A DNA stretch of 63,765 bases from DASPJR01 sp035628505 (GCA_035628505.1 DASPJR010000157.1:1-63765); one strand, 5' to 3'. Numbered from the stretch's first letter, positions 1 to 9,930 are shown. Notes: generated by a model from the sequence alone, not told the origin. Program-made: numbers and translations.

Positions 1-2
1 TC

Positions 3-1484
3 AAGCGCTATGGCTCGAAAGAAAAGCTGGCGGAGGCCTGGAAGAAAGAATTGCAAGCCGGCGAGGACCCGGCGCAGGGATCGGTGAAACTTCCGAACAA
101 CATTTACGCCGGTGATCCACGCTCGACCGACTGCAAATTCTTCATTGCCATCACAGAGCGAGAAACAGTCGAGAAAATGAAAACGTTCCTGCGTGATGAG
201 CTCGGCTGCAAAGCTCTGGTCACCAATGCCAATGCCTGGACCAACTTTCTCAGCGATCAGAGCGCGCGCACGGTTTACGACTACGTTGACGATCATTTCT
301 ATATCGATCATCCGGAATTCATCGAACAAGCCTGGCGGTTGCCCAGCAAATGCCCGAATACAAGTCCGATAGCGGCAGGCGCAGCGGGTGGACGCCACAC
401 GTCGTTCACACGCTTGATGGACAAGCCGTTCACTATCACCGAGTTCAACTATTCGGCGCCCGGACGGTTCCGCGGCGTAGGCGGAATTCTGACCGGCGCA
501 ATGGGCGCGCTGCAAGGGTGGTCGGGCATCTGGCGATTTGCCTACAGCCACAACCGCGATTCCATGCTGCAGCCGGCGCCGATGGACTACTTCAACATGG
601 CCACAGATCCTCTCGGACAGGCATCCGAACGCGCGTCGCTATGTTTGTATATGCGCGGCGACATGAAAGCCGCGCCGCATTCGGTCGCCATCGTGCTCAC
701 GCAGGATGAAGCCTTGCAGCCGCCAGTGCCCAAGCTCGCGCCGTCCTGGCACTGGATGGCGTGGGTCACGCGCGTGGGCACGCAGGTAATTGATCCCGCA
801 GCGAAAACTCCGCTGAAACTCACCGCCGCTCTTCCAGTCGGCCCCGCTTCGGCGGCAGCCGCCGGAAACAGCGCGGCCGCTCTTCAGCCCTATTCCGCCG
901 ACAGCGGCAAGCTTATGGAGCTTCTAAAGTCGCGAGGGGTCGTCGCGGAAGACAATCAGACGGACCCGGCCAAGCCGCTTTTTCGCAGCGAGACGGGCGA
1001 AATCACGATCGACGCCAAGCGTGACATGATGATCCTCGATACGCCGCGGACCGCCGGCGGCTATGCTCCGGCTGGACAGGCCATCGAGACGGCAAACAAA
1101 GGAGTCAGCATTACTGTTCAGGATGCCGACGCCACCGTATGGGTCAGCGCACTCGACGATCAGCCGATTGCGTCAAGCAAGCGCCTGCTGGTGTCGCATC
1201 TGACAGACCTGCAGAACAGCGGCATCCGCTATGCCGAGCGTTCACGACAGACTCTGCTGGACTGGGGCAAGCTGCCGCATCTGGTCCGTCAGGGCAAGGC
1301 GGCCGTGACCATCAAGCATGCCAATGCGGGCGCGCTGAAGGTCTATGCGCTCTCAACTGGCGGCAAGCGCATCGGGGAACTGAAGGCGTCGGCGGCCAAC
1401 GGAGCGCTCTCCTTTACCGCGGATGTCTCCGAAAACTCCGCTCAGACCGGGGCGCGGATGCTTTATGAGATCGTTCTTCCGTAG
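3..1484 (+). CDS. Glycoside hydrolase of TIM-barrel (clan GH-A) type, 5'-truncated by window edge
   Basis: The reading frame is open from the first bases of the window, so the N-terminal part, including most of the barrel and probably the acid/base glutamate, lies upstream. The first visible residues (KRYGSKEKLAEAWKKE) match the 'LKxKYGSxExLNxAW' signature that follows the acid/base region in family 42-like and related glycosidases. A later segment, DKPFTITEFNYSAPGRFR near visible residue 145, looks like the strand carrying the nucleophile Glu. The remainder (about residues 190-490) is a beta-rich tail. It probably acts on plant or microbial polysaccharide outside the cytoplasm. It converges on the next gene with a 16-base gap. 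The exact GH family cannot be settled without the missing half. Confidence 0.72.
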   Translation, partial: KRYGSKEKLAEAWKKELQAGEDPAQGSVKLPNNIYAGDPRSTDCKFFIAITERETVEKMKTFLRDELGCKALVTNANAWTNFLSDQSARTVYDYVDDHFYIDHPEFIEQAWRLPSKCPNTSPIAAGAAGGRHTSFTRLMDKPFTITEFNYSAPGRFRGVGGILTGAMGALQGWSGIWRFAYSHNRDSMLQPAPMDYFNMATDPLGQASERASLCLYMRGDMKAAPHSVAIVLTQDEALQPPVPKLAPSWHWMAWVTRVGTQVIDPAAKTPLKLTAALPVGPASAAAAGNSAAALQPYSADSGKLMELLKSRGVVAEDNQTDPAKPLFRSETGEITIDAKRDMMILDTPRTAGGYAPAGQAIETANKGVSITVQDADATVWVSALDDQPIASSKRLLVSHLTDLQNSGIRYAERSRQTLLDWGKLPHLVRQGKAAVTIKHANAGALKVYALSTGGKRIGELKASAANGALSFTADVSENSAQTGARMLYEIVLP

Positions 1485-1500
1485 AGCGCAGCTCTAGAAA

Positions 1501-3855
1501 TCACTGCGGCATGCGGTTGATCGTATTGCAGATCTGCGTGTTGATCGTCGTGCCGTCTGCCGCCTTGATCTTGCATTTTATGATCATGTTTGTCACGGGC
1601 TTGATTCCCGGGATCTCGATCGAGACTTTCTTGCCGTCGGCGGAGAGACTTACCGACTTAATCTCAAACGGCTCGCCCGGAGGATCCTTCACGCCCTTGT
1701 CGTACTTCTTTGACGGATCCGTCGGCGACCAGCGTGCTGAGCCGTAATCCTGCGCCCACTTGACGTTGAACCACCAGCCCGACCAGTTACCCGTGTCTTT
1801 GACGCTCTCCGGATCCAGCGCATTGAGGAACGTAACCTCAAGGCCCGTCTTCGTCACATGCAGTTCGGCGGGCATGTGCAGGGGTTTGTTCATGTAGCGC
1901 ACGCGCTGAAACACGCCGTCACGAGCCGCCGTCGTCTGCCACCCTCGCAGTCCGCAGAGGTAAAGCTGGCCGTCGCCCGGATGGAATCGTGCGCGCATGA
2001 TGCCGCTGGCGAAGTTGATTGGGAATCTGCTGACGCCGCCCTGAATGGTGTCGCCAACATTTTCCATCATCACGTTGAACAGCGAACACTGGCCGTACGA
2101 AAGATGCAGCAATTGATTCTTGAACGGGCCCCACTTATCGCTGGTGACCCAGACCTGCGCGCCGGAGGAATTATCCACGTGCCACGGCAGCCAGCAGATC
2201 GGATCGTCGCGCCGTGTCGGTTTCACGTTGCCGGGCACGCCATCGGGAATGCCGACAAAGCCTCCCTGCTTGATCCAGTTGATCGGACAGCTGGGCACCC
2301 ATGAGCCTTCGTTGTCGCCGCTGGTCATTTCTCCGTTCGGGCCGATGCTGATGCCGTTGGGTGCGCGAAGCCCGCGCGCGACAACCTCCAGCTTGCTTCC
2401 GTCCTTTGGGATGCGGAAGAAGCAGCCTGTGTGGATGCTCCAGAGATCGAAGTTCGGACCACCTCGTCCCGGTGTCGCGCCCTTTGCGTAATAGAAATTT
2501 CCCTGAGCATCGGTTTGCAGATCCAGCGCGAACTCGTGGAAATGCTTCGTCAGCACGCAATCGCCGTTGAAGCATTCGATGAAGTCGGCTTCGCCGTCTT
2601 TGTTCAGATCATGCAGCCGAGCGAGCTGGTCGCGGCAGGTCGTGTAGATGACGTCGTCGACGATCTTCAAGCCAAGCGGCTGATAAAGCCCGCTGGCAAA
2701 GCGCTTCCACGTCAGGTTCTGAAGCGTGGCGTCGATTCCGGAGACAATCCACACGTCGCCGCTCCACGTACAGAGCGCCGCTCGCGTGCCATCGGCGAAG
2801 AAATCGAAGCCTCCAAAACGCATCCACGCGTTGTACGGATTCGTATCGGGCGCGGCGATGGTATCGACAATGTACGCCCCTTCGCCTGTGCCCAGCGTGC
2901 CCTGCGTTTTAACGGTCTCCGGCCAGCGCTGTGCGCCGCCTTTTGTCAGCGCGGCGAGGTCTTCCGGCTCGGCGGCTGCTTTCTCGAAAGAAGTCGGCTG
3001 CCCGCCGATTAGAATCTTGAATGAGGACGCGCCGGCTGCTGCGGGAAGCGACAGCACAATCTGCGAACCGGTGACTTCCCACTGCGCTCCCGCCGGAGCC
3101 CCCCGAACGGCCGCGCGCACGAGCTGCGCGTTATCGCCGCTCGCGAGTACGGCAATGTCGCTTGCTGATCCAGTCTTCGCAGGCGCAGCGGGGCCGCCCT
3201 GCACGGGCTTGACCGGTTCCACGTATCCGCTGCCGCCATCGATTTCGCAGATCAGAATTTTTATCGGCTTGGCTGATGCCGAGATGTTCAGCGCGCGTGT
3301 AAAGATCGGCTGATCGTCGACGAAAACCACGCCAGGCATTTCAAGGACGCTGCTTGCGCCGACCGTGTACGAGAGAACGACCATATCGCCGTGAAGATAC
3401 AGACCTTTGTACTTCAGCCAATCGGCGGGGAGCGGGCCGTTCGGCTCCGGACGCGGATCGGCAAGGCTTCCATCCTTCGCCCAGCCAGGACCGTGCTTCG
3501 TCTGAAATTTCAGAGCTGTTTTGTTGCGCGGCTGAGCGTGATGTTCGCCATTGAAGATAACGCCTTTGTAATCGATGAACCCGCCGTTCCAGGCGCCCGC
3601 AACGCGCAGGGTTTCCTCGTCGTAGCAGACGTAAGCGTCCTTCTCCTTGCTGACGCGAACGATGATTCCCTTCATCACGCAATCAAAAGGTTTCTTGTAG
3701 TCTTCCTGCGCTGGCTTGTCGTTGGTGATGTGGAAGGTGCCTATAAGAAAGGGGCCGTAATCCATCTGCTCCCAACGCTTTTTCGTCGCTTCTCCAGCGT
3801 GTGTAAGTCCAAGCGCCAACAGCAGTACCGCGAGTATGACCCGGATGATTGGCAT
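1501..3855 (-). CDS. DUF6797 domain plus glucose/sorbosone-dehydrogenase-like beta-propeller, secreted
   Basis: The start is placed at the ATG at 3855, preceded by GGAGGGGAGTA; an upstream in-frame start at 3891 lacks this. The protein is about 784 aa. It opens with a hydrophobic signal peptide (MPIIRVILAVLLLALGLTHAG) and then a DUF6797 module (MDYGPFLIGTF..., the AGAWNGGF and IFNGEHHAQP segments, residues about 30-330). A six-bladed propeller follows (about 340-640; RFGGFDFFADGTRAALCTWSGDVW, RGLRAPNGISIGPNGEM). The end is an Ig-like C-terminal domain. The propeller and tail are homologous to the protein at 17756-19174. PVC-bacterial relatives are thought to be periplasmic sugar-oxidising or sugar-binding proteins linked to haem proteins, but no substrate is known. 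No CxxCH motif is present here. Confidence 0.8.
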   Translation of the reverse strand: MPIIRVILAVLLLALGLTHAGEATKKRWEQMDYGPFLIGTFHITNDKPAQEDYKKPFDCVMKGIIVRVSKEKDAYVCYDEETLRVAGAWNGGFIDYKGVIFNGEHHAQPRNKTALKFQTKHGPGWAKDGSLADPRPEPNGPLPADWLKYKGLYLHGDMVVLSYTVGASSVLEMPGVVFVDDQPIFTRALNISASAKPIKILICEIDGGSGYVEPVKPVQGGPAAPAKTGSASDIAVLASGDNAQLVRAAVRGAPAGAQWEVTGSQIVLSLPAAAGASSFKILIGGQPTSFEKAAAEPEDLAALTKGGAQRWPETVKTQGTLGTGEGAYIVDTIAAPDTNPYNAWMRFGGFDFFADGTRAALCTWSGDVWIVSGIDATLQNLTWKRFASGLYQPLGLKIVDDVIYTTCRDQLARLHDLNKDGEADFIECFNGDCVLTKHFHEFALDLQTDAQGNFYYAKGATPGRGGPNFDLWSIHTGCFFRIPKDGSKLEVVARGLRAPNGISIGPNGEMTSGDNEGSWVPSCPINWIKQGGFVGIPDGVPGNVKPTRRDDPICWLPWHVDNSSGAQVWVTSDKWGPFKNQLLHLSYGQCSLFNVMMENVGDTIQGGVSRFPINFASGIMRARFHPGDGQLYLCGLRGWQTTAARDGVFQRVRYMNKPLHMPAELHVTKTGLEVTFLNALDPESVKDTGNWSGWWFNVKWAQDYGSARWSPTDPSKKYDKGVKDPPGEPFEIKSVSLSADGKKVSIEIPGIKPVTNMIIKCKIKAADGTTINTQICNTINRMPQ

Positions 3856-4041
3856 TACTCCCCTCCACTTCCGAATTGTCCGAAAACGCAAGATGCGATG
3901 TCTGATTCTGCTGCCCGCTCCTTTATTACACCTCTATTGGCTCGAACAAACGCTGTTTGCAAAATAATGCACTCGTGCAGCAGCAACCGGACTCTTCCTT
4001 ATATTGACCTAAGCCAAACGCGAGTGACGCGAATTCTATGG

Positions 4042-4072
4042 AAAAAAAAACCGGCCTCGTCAGAGGCCGGTT
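4042..4072 (-). terminator. Rho-independent terminator of the DUF892 gene
   Basis: Read on the minus strand, a 10-bp perfect stem (AACCGGCCTC/GAGGCCGGTT) with a 4-base loop is followed directly by nine T residues. It lies 29 bases after the stop codon of the gene ending at 4102. Confidence 0.9.
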
Positions 4073-4101
4073 GCATTTTCCATTGTCTTTTGCGTTGCGC
4101 A

Positions 4102-4608
4102 TCAGTGATGCGCCATCGCATTGATCCGAGCCTCGGCGATCTGCGTCAGCTTCTTGTCAGTGCGTTCCTCTTCATCAAGGATTCCCTGCAGTGTCCGGGC
4201 GCATTCATCCATGCCAAGGTGCTCCGCCCAGGTTCGCAGGGTACCGTAGCTGGCCATTTCGTAGTGCTCGATCTTCTGCGCTGCTGCAATGAGAGCCGCG
4301 TCACGAACCATGTCGTCACCCTTGGCACCGATCATCTCGTCGCCTTCATCGATCAGACCCTTGATGCCTTCACAGGTCTCGCGTTCCGGCTCCATCTTCA
4401 TGAAGCGGAACATCTTTTCCAGCCGCTCACACTGCGAGCGTGTTTCGGCCAGATGGTCGTTGAATGCACTCTTGAGTTCCGGCGTCGTTGCAGCATCGGC
4501 CATTAGCGGCAGCGCGTCGATCAGGCGGTTCTCACAATCGTAAATGTCCTTGAGCTGTTCAAGGAACAGGTCCTTCAGATCGTGGAACTCGTGATTGAAC
4601 AGATGCAT
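4102..4608 (-). CDS. DUF892 / YciE-YciF family ferritin-like protein
   Basis: The start is at 4608, where AAGGAGGATTT precedes the ATG; the longer frame to 4665 has no such site. The product is about 168 aa, the usual family length, and all alpha-helical. Ferritin-like four-helix features are visible: LKDLFLEQLKDIYDCENRL, HLAETRSQCERLEKMF, KIEHYEMASYGTLRTWAE and GILDEEERTDKKLTQIA. Carboxylate/His pairs at E-x-x-L and E-H-Y-E could bind a di-iron centre. Family members are stress-associated (YciF type) and their biochemical function is poorly known. It is monocistronic, with its own strong terminator. Confidence 0.9.
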   Translation of the reverse strand: MHLFNHEFHDLKDLFLEQLKDIYDCENRLIDALPLMADAATTPELKSAFNDHLAETRSQCERLEKMFRFMKMEPERETCEGIKGLIDEGDEMIGAKGDDMVRDAALIAAAQKIEHYEMASYGTLRTWAEHLGMDECARTLQGILDEEERTDKKLTQIAEARINAMAHH

Positions 4609-4988
4609 AAATCCTCCTTCGCAATCCCCTCGCCCCGTGTAGGAATAACGCAAGAAGAAGACCATGTGCGCACATTAGCACGTCGCGGGGTTATGCATTA
4701 CATGATCATTTTCCCTCGGGACCGGCAGTGCCGCTTCAAACGTGGCTGGCCTTCCAGGGATAAATTCAATGATCTGTTTTCATCCGCGAGTTTCTTTCGC
4801 AACTGAATCACATTTATTTTCTGCAAGCCTTCACCTTCCAGGCGCAGCGCGGCATGTCGACCTACCATGTAGATTCCGCGCAATATGCCATGTTGACTTT
4901 CGCGCGCGTAAAATAGCAATTTAAGTTCGCGCGCGCTCCGGTTATCTTCAAACGATCAGTTTCAAATGGAAGAGGCATTGACCGCTAC
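4609..4988. other. Non-coding gap between divergent genes
   Basis: I see no convincing gene. It must contain the promoters of the DUF892 gene (minus) and the phosphatase gene (plus). A palindrome-like TGTGCGCACA lies near 4664-4673. An 8-codon frame (4966-4992) ends in a TGA that overlaps the GTG start of the phosphatase gene; it could couple translation, but it has no clear ribosome binding site. Confidence 0.4.
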
Positions 4989-5816
4989 GTGAGTCCACTG
5001 CAAAGTCCGCCCCAGGATCCGCCGCTGACGGCGCTGCTGGACACGGCCGTTCTCGCCGCGCGCGCGGCTGGCGACATCCTGAAAGCGCATTTCGAAAAAA
5101 CACTTTCGGTCGATGCCGCGTCGCAGCACGACCTGAAGCTGGAAGTTGACCGACTCAGCGATGCCGCCATCCGCCAGACACTTATGGATGCCTTCCCGTC
5201 TCACTCGACCCTTACCGAAGAGAGCGGGCAGACAGCCAATACGTCACCTTACACCTGGATCGTCGATCCGCTGGACGGTACGGTCAATTACTTCCATCAC
5301 GTGCCGTATTACTGCACCAGCATCGCGTGCTACCGAAACTCGCCACCAGGAACACAGTTGGCACAACTAGGCGAACCGCTCGTGGGTGTTGTCTTCGCGC
5401 CGGAGTCCGATGAACTGTATTCCGTAATCCGTGGCCAGGGCGCCTTCCGAAACGGCCGGCGCATCGAAACCGGCCGGGAAAAGAGTCTTTCGGAAACGCT
5501 CGTCTGCACCACTTTCGGAAGCTCAACTGAAATGAAGGCGCAGATGCAGCGTGTCAACAGCGCCATGCTCGCCCGCTGCAGAAAGATCCGCTGCTTCGGC
5601 GCAACGGCGCTCGATCTTGCCTGGCTTTCCAGCGGCCGCCTTGGCGGACTCTACCATCCACGCATCCACACCTGGGACATCGCTGCCGGGTTGATGCTGA
5701 TCGAAGAAGCTGGCGGAAAAATCGAGCTCAAACCGCTCGGCCCGCAAACTTGGGATCTGCTTACCGCTTCGGCTGGAATCTTCGACGATCTTCTGGCCGT
5801 CGTGCGCGCGAGTTGA
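4989..5816 (+). CDS. Inositol monophosphatase family sugar phosphatase
   Basis: The 275-aa cytoplasmic protein hydrolyses a phosphate ester with bound Mg2+ ions. The family metal-binding motifs are present: LTEES (E77/E78), WIVDPLDGTVNY (D93, D96) and the C-terminal WDIAAGLMLIEEAGG. It belongs to the group containing SuhB, CysQ and alternative histidinol-phosphatases, and the exact substrate cannot be read from sequence. The earliest clear in-frame start is GTG at 4989. No strong Shine-Dalgarno stands at the right distance, and a short upstream frame (MEEALTAT) overlaps this GTG. No co-transcribed neighbour: the next gene begins 233 bases on. Confidence 0.9.
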   Translation: MSPLQSPPQDPPLTALLDTAVLAARAAGDILKAHFEKTLSVDAASQHDLKLEVDRLSDAAIRQTLMDAFPSHSTLTEESGQTANTSPYTWIVDPLDGTVNYFHHVPYYCTSIACYRNSPPGTQLAQLGEPLVGVVFAPESDELYSVIRGQGAFRNGRRIETGREKSLSETLVCTTFGSSTEMKAQMQRVNSAMLARCRKIRCFGATALDLAWLSSGRLGGLYHPRIHTWDIAAGLMLIEEAGGKIELKPLGPQTWDLLTASAGIFDDLLAVVRAS

Positions 5817-6049
5817 TCACGCAAGCATCAAAGTCCACGAGCGGGCGCCGAGTATAAATTACACAGCGACTGGTACGTTGAAAATGAGCAGTTTCTGGTG
5901 AGTGCTCCAATAATTTGCAGCAAGTTGCGATAATCAATTTCACGCAATCCCGCCCGGTGGTAAACTACGAACGCTTGCGAGACTCTGAAGTTAAAATGTT
6001 ACATTCTTGCTAAGAAATAACCCTTCATCAGAGATTTACAGCGAGTCAG

Positions 6050-9000
6050 ATGTTATCGCATTCACGTCTCCCAGTTATCGTTCTTCTCGCCGGGCTGCTG
6101 CTCACAGCCACCGGAACGTACTTCGCGATGGAATCGGTTGATGCCCGCCAGGCAGCGCGCGCCGCGAAAGATCGCCGCATGTTTGAGCAGGATGCGGCTG
6201 AGATCCAGAGCAACATCGAAAGCCGGATCGATGCGTATATTGCTCTGCTGCGCGGAGCCAAAGCGCTCTTCGTCATCAATCCGGATGTGAATCGGGCCGA
6301 TTTCCGTCGCTTCGTTGAACGTCTTGAGGTATCAACGCGTTATCCCGGAATTCAAGGGATTGGATTCACACGGCGGCTGATGCCGGCTGAACGTGACGCG
6401 TTCATCTCCAAAACGCGTCAGGAACTGCCCTCTTTCGATATCTGGCCGAAGCATGAACGTGACGAGTATCACACCATTGTGATGCTCGAACCGCTTGACC
6501 GGCGCAACGAAGCGGCTCTGGGTTATGACATGTTCACTCAACCCACACGCCGCGCAGCCATGGAAAAGGCGCGCGACATCGGCGCGCCGGCACTGAGCGG
6601 GGCCGTCACGCTGGTGCAGGAAATAGATGAGAAGAAGCAGCCCGGATTTCTGATTTACCTGCCAATCTACCGTCAGGGAGCCACACCTGCCACCGTTGAG
6701 CAGCGCCGCGAGCTATTAGCCGGATTCGCTTACAGCCCCTTTCGCGCGATGGACTTCATCGAGGGCATCGGAATGAGCCCGCGCCTGCAGGAAATCGATT
6801 TCCAGCTGGAAGATGCGGGCCCCCAGAACATCGTACTGCGTCCTTTCCGCACGGGCGACACGTCGCCCGACATGTTCACGCATGAAGCATCATTCGAGGT
6901 GGCCGGGTACCCCTGGAAATTGAAATCCCGCCGGAAGCCGCCTCTTACGGTACCGGTCTCGCGCGCGATTATTCCTACCACCGCGCTGGCTGGAATTCTG
7001 ATCACCGGATTGATGTTTGTGATTACGCTGCGCCAGACGCGTGAAAAACTGCGCACGGAACGCCAGCGCGAGTGGCTGCGGGTGACGCTGTCGAGTATCG
7101 GCGATGCCGTCATCGCGTGCGACACAGCCGGCTTGATAACATTCATGAACACCGTGGCCGAAAACCTGACCGGCTGGAAATTTCACGACGCCGAAGGCAA
7201 AGCCGTTGAATCGATCATTCAAATTTTTAACGAGCAAACACGCGAACCCATTGAAGCGCCGATCAGGCGCGTGCTGCGCGAAGGACAGATGGGAGCTGCC
7301 GCTAATCCCGTTCTTATTGCGGCCAACGGACGCGAAATCCCCATCGAGGACAGCGCCTCCCCCATCCGTGATGCAAATGGTAAAATCGTGGGTGCCGTCA
7401 TGGTGTTCCAGAATGTTGAGGAGAAACGGCGCGCTGAGCGAGCCGTGCGCGAACGAGCCCAGATTATCGCCGCGCAGCATGCCATCGGAACGGCTCTCTC
7501 CCGGGAACTGGACACGCAGAAGCTCGTTCAGCTGATCACAGATGAAGCGCTGAAGGTCTGCCGCGCGGAGTTCGGGGCGTTCTTTTACAATGTCCTGAAT
7601 GAGAAGGGCGAATCGTACATGCTCTACACTCTCTCGGGAGCCCCTCGCGAGGAGTTTTCGAAATTTGAAATGCCGCGCGCCACAGCGCTGTTTGCACCAA
7701 CATTCAAAGGCGAAGGCGTCATCCGCTCTGACGACATCACCAAAGATCCGCGATACGGGAAATCAGCTCCTTACTATGGCATGCCGCCGGGGCACCTGGC
7801 AGTTAAAAGCTATCTGGCTGTGCCCGTAAAGACCCGCACCGGAGAAGTATTGGGCGCTTTGTTCTTTGGCCATTCGCAAGTTGGCGTCTTCTCAGATCGT
7901 GAAGAGCAGATTGTGACGGGAATCGCCGCGCAGGCCAGTATCGCCCTCGACAACGCGAAACTGTTTGAAGCAGCACAGCGCGAGGTTGAGGCCCGCAGGA
8001 AAACTGAAAAGGCATTGCGCGAAAGTGAGCATCGCTTCAAGCGGCTCTACGACAGCAACATGATCGGGGTAGCCTTCTGGAATACCGATGGCCTGATCAC
8101 CGAGGCCAACGACGAGTACCTGCGTATTGCCGGTGTTCCACGAGCGGAGTTTGAACAGGAGAAATCGCTGGACTGGCGGAAGTTGACGCCGCCGGAATAC
8201 ACGCATCTGGATGACCGCGCCATTGAGCAGGTGCGGCGCAGCGGCGCGTCGGACGCGTATGAGAAAGAATACCTGCGTCGGGATGGAAGCCGCATACACA
8301 TCGTCCTGGGCGTGGCGCTCTTTGCCGATTCCCCCAGAGAAGGCGTCGCCTTCGTGCTCGACAACAGCGCCGCAAAGAAGAGTGAAGCCGAACGCCTCGA
8401 ACTGCTTAAACGCGAGCAGCAGGCCCGCAGCGCCGCCGAGGCGGCAAGCAAAGCCAAGGACGAGTTCATCGCGGTAGTCTCCCACGAGCTTCGCACGCCG
8501 CTCACCCCCATGCTCGGTTGGATCAAGATGATCAAGCAGACTGGCTTTGATCAGAAAACCATGATGCGCGGCGTTGATGTCATTGAACGCAACGTCATGG
8601 CGCAGATTCAGCTGGTTGAAGACCTGCTGGACATCAACCGCATAATCACAGGCAAGATGAAGCTCGACATACGGCACATCAATCTCAAGAACGTAGTCGA
8701 AACAGCGGTCGAGGTCGTACGTGTCAGTGCGCAAGCCAAACAGATTGACGTCAGCCTCGAGGCGGAAGATGCCGAAACCTGCACTGCGTACGGAGACTTT
8801 ACTCGTCTGCAGCAGGTAATGACAAATCTGCTCGCGAATGCCGTTAAATTCACTCCTTTAAAAGGCAAAGTGAAGGTGACTTTGCAAAAAACTTTGGACT
8901 ACGTGGAGATCTGCGTTTCCGACACGGGCGAAGGCGTGGAAGCCGAGTACATTCCGCACATGTTCAAGCGGTTCAGCCAGGCGGACAGCTCAACGACGCG

Positions 9001-9583
9001 AACCCACGGCGGGCTGGGCCTGGGACTGGCGATCGTCCGGCACATCGTTGAACTGCATGATGGAAAGGTATGGGCGGAGAGCGAGGGCAGAGGATGCGGG
9101 GCACGGTTTTATGTGCGCCTTCCGTCAGCAACTGTCCCGATCGTAACAGGCGACGGGACTTCTTCGAAGAAGGGTCAACCACAAGTAGCAGGAATACCCA
9201 AACTGGAGAACGCAAGGATTTTAGTCGTCGATGATGTGGAGGATACGCGCGAGTTTCTGCGGGTACTGCTGGGACAGTGGGGCGCGAAGGTCGAATCGGC
9301 CGCAACCGTCTCAGAGGCTCTGGAGATCTACGCGCGTTTCGAACCTGATGTGATCGTCAGCGACATCGGTATGCCCGGCGAAGACGGGTACGTCCTGATG
9401 CGGAAGCTGAAGGAGAAATACGGTGCTTCTAAAGCGCCGGCAATCGCGATGACAGCCTACGCCCGAATCGAAGACAGAATGCGGGCAATCGAGGAAGGCT
9501 TCGAGCTTCATCTGCCGAAGCCGGTTGAGCCGCTTGACCTGGCCGCCGCCATCACGCGGGTGCTGCTGCTGAAGACAGTCTGA
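6050..9583 (+). CDS. Hybrid sensor histidine kinase/response regulator (CHASE-PAS-GAF-PAS-HisKA-HATPase-REC)
   Basis: A 1177-aa membrane sensor. TM1 is near residues 8-26; a periplasmic CHASE domain follows at about 60-280 (RYPGIQGIGFTRRL); TM2 is near 305-325. Then come PAS (about 345-460), GAF (about 480-640), PAS (about 665-785), HisKA with phospho-acceptor H812 in VVSHELRTP, HATPase_c (N-box NLLANAVKF, GGLGLGLAIV) and a C-terminal receiver with phosphorylatable D1105 in VSDIGMPG. CHASE domains sense small extracellular ligands. No response regulator or output gene lies next to it, so it is an orphan hybrid kinase that probably passes phosphate to a histidine phosphotransferase elsewhere. 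Its kinase core resembles that of the gene at 24178. Confidence 0.95.
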   Translation: MLSHSRLPVIVLLAGLLLTATGTYFAMESVDARQAARAAKDRRMFEQDAAEIQSNIESRIDAYIALLRGAKALFVINPDVNRADFRRFVERLEVSTRYPGIQGIGFTRRLMPAERDAFISKTRQELPSFDIWPKHERDEYHTIVMLEPLDRRNEAALGYDMFTQPTRRAAMEKARDIGAPALSGAVTLVQEIDEKKQPGFLIYLPIYRQGATPATVEQRRELLAGFAYSPFRAMDFIEGIGMSPRLQEIDFQLEDAGPQNIVLRPFRTGDTSPDMFTHEASFEVAGYPWKLKSRRKPPLTVPVSRAIIPTTALAGILITGLMFVITLRQTREKLRTERQREWLRVTLSSIGDAVIACDTAGLITFMNTVAENLTGWKFHDAEGKAVESIIQIFNEQTREPIEAPIRRVLREGQMGAAANPVLIAANGREIPIEDSASPIRDANGKIVGAVMVFQNVEEKRRAERAVRERAQIIAAQHAIGTALSRELDTQKLVQLITDEALKVCRAEFGAFFYNVLNEKGESYMLYTLSGAPREEFSKFEMPRATALFAPTFKGEGVIRSDDITKDPRYGKSAPYYGMPPGHLAVKSYLAVPVKTRTGEVLGALFFGHSQVGVFSDREEQIVTGIAAQASIALDNAKLFEAAQREVEARRKTEKALRESEHRFKRLYDSNMIGVAFWNTDGLITEANDEYLRIAGVPRAEFEQEKSLDWRKLTPPEYTHLDDRAIEQVRRSGASDAYEKEYLRRDGSRIHIVLGVALFADSPREGVAFVLDNSAAKKSEAERLELLKREQQARSAAEAASKAKDEFIAVVSHELRTPLTPMLGWIKMIKQTGFDQKTMMRGVDVIERNVMAQIQLVEDLLDINRIITGKMKLDIRHINLKNVVETAVEVVRVSAQAKQIDVSLEAEDAETCTAYGDFTRLQQVMTNLLANAVKFTPLKGKVKVTLQKTLDYVEICVSDTGEGVEAEYIPHMFKRFSQADSSTTRTHGGLGLGLAIVRHIVELHDGKVWAESEGRGCGARFYVRLPSATVPIVTGDGTSSKKGQPQVAGIPKLENARILVVDDVEDTREFLRVLLGQWGAKVESAATVSEALEIYARFEPDVIVSDIGMPGEDGYVLMRKLKEKYGASKAPAIAMTAYARIEDRMRAIEEGFELHLPKPVEPLDLAAAITRVLLLKTV

Positions 9584-9668
9584 AGTCTCAATATAATGTG
9601 CCTGCGAGCAGCCACGCACGCGGCACCGCAGGCATCGGACTGCTGACACAAATATGTGAGAAATTGAA

Positions 9669-9744
9669 TCGGGGCGACAGGATTTGAACCTGCGACCTCT
9701 GCGTCCCGAACGCAGCGCTCTAAGCCAAGCTGAGCTACGCCCCG
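9669..9744 (-). tRNA. tRNA-Pro (anticodon CGG)
   Basis: Minus strand, 76 nt. The acceptor stem is CGGGGCG/CGCCCCG with discriminator A. The D stem is GCTC/GAGC, the anticodon stem is CTGCG/CGCAG with loop TTCGGGA, and the T arm is GCAGG-TTCAAAT-CCTGT. The CGG anticodon reads CCG (Pro), and the leading C is typical of bacterial tRNA-Pro. The 3' CCA is not encoded. It stands alone between two protein genes. Confidence 0.95.
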
Positions 9745-9930
9745 AAAGGACTAACATGTTTTCAATGGTGCGGGTACTGCAATGCGGTATGCCGTTCCTT
9801 TGCAACGTTTTGCAGAGAAACCTGCGGCCGCCCCTGCGTCGCAAGCCGCAGCTCCGACCGGGAAAAGCAACTTACTTGGCCATCTGGCACACTGCAAGTG
9901 GAGATCACGAAACTGAAATCGTCCGCGCAA

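Noticed and set aside
4698..4919. Minus-strand 73-codon frame in the 4609-4988 gap
   Set aside because: No ribosome site, and composition like non-coding sequence.
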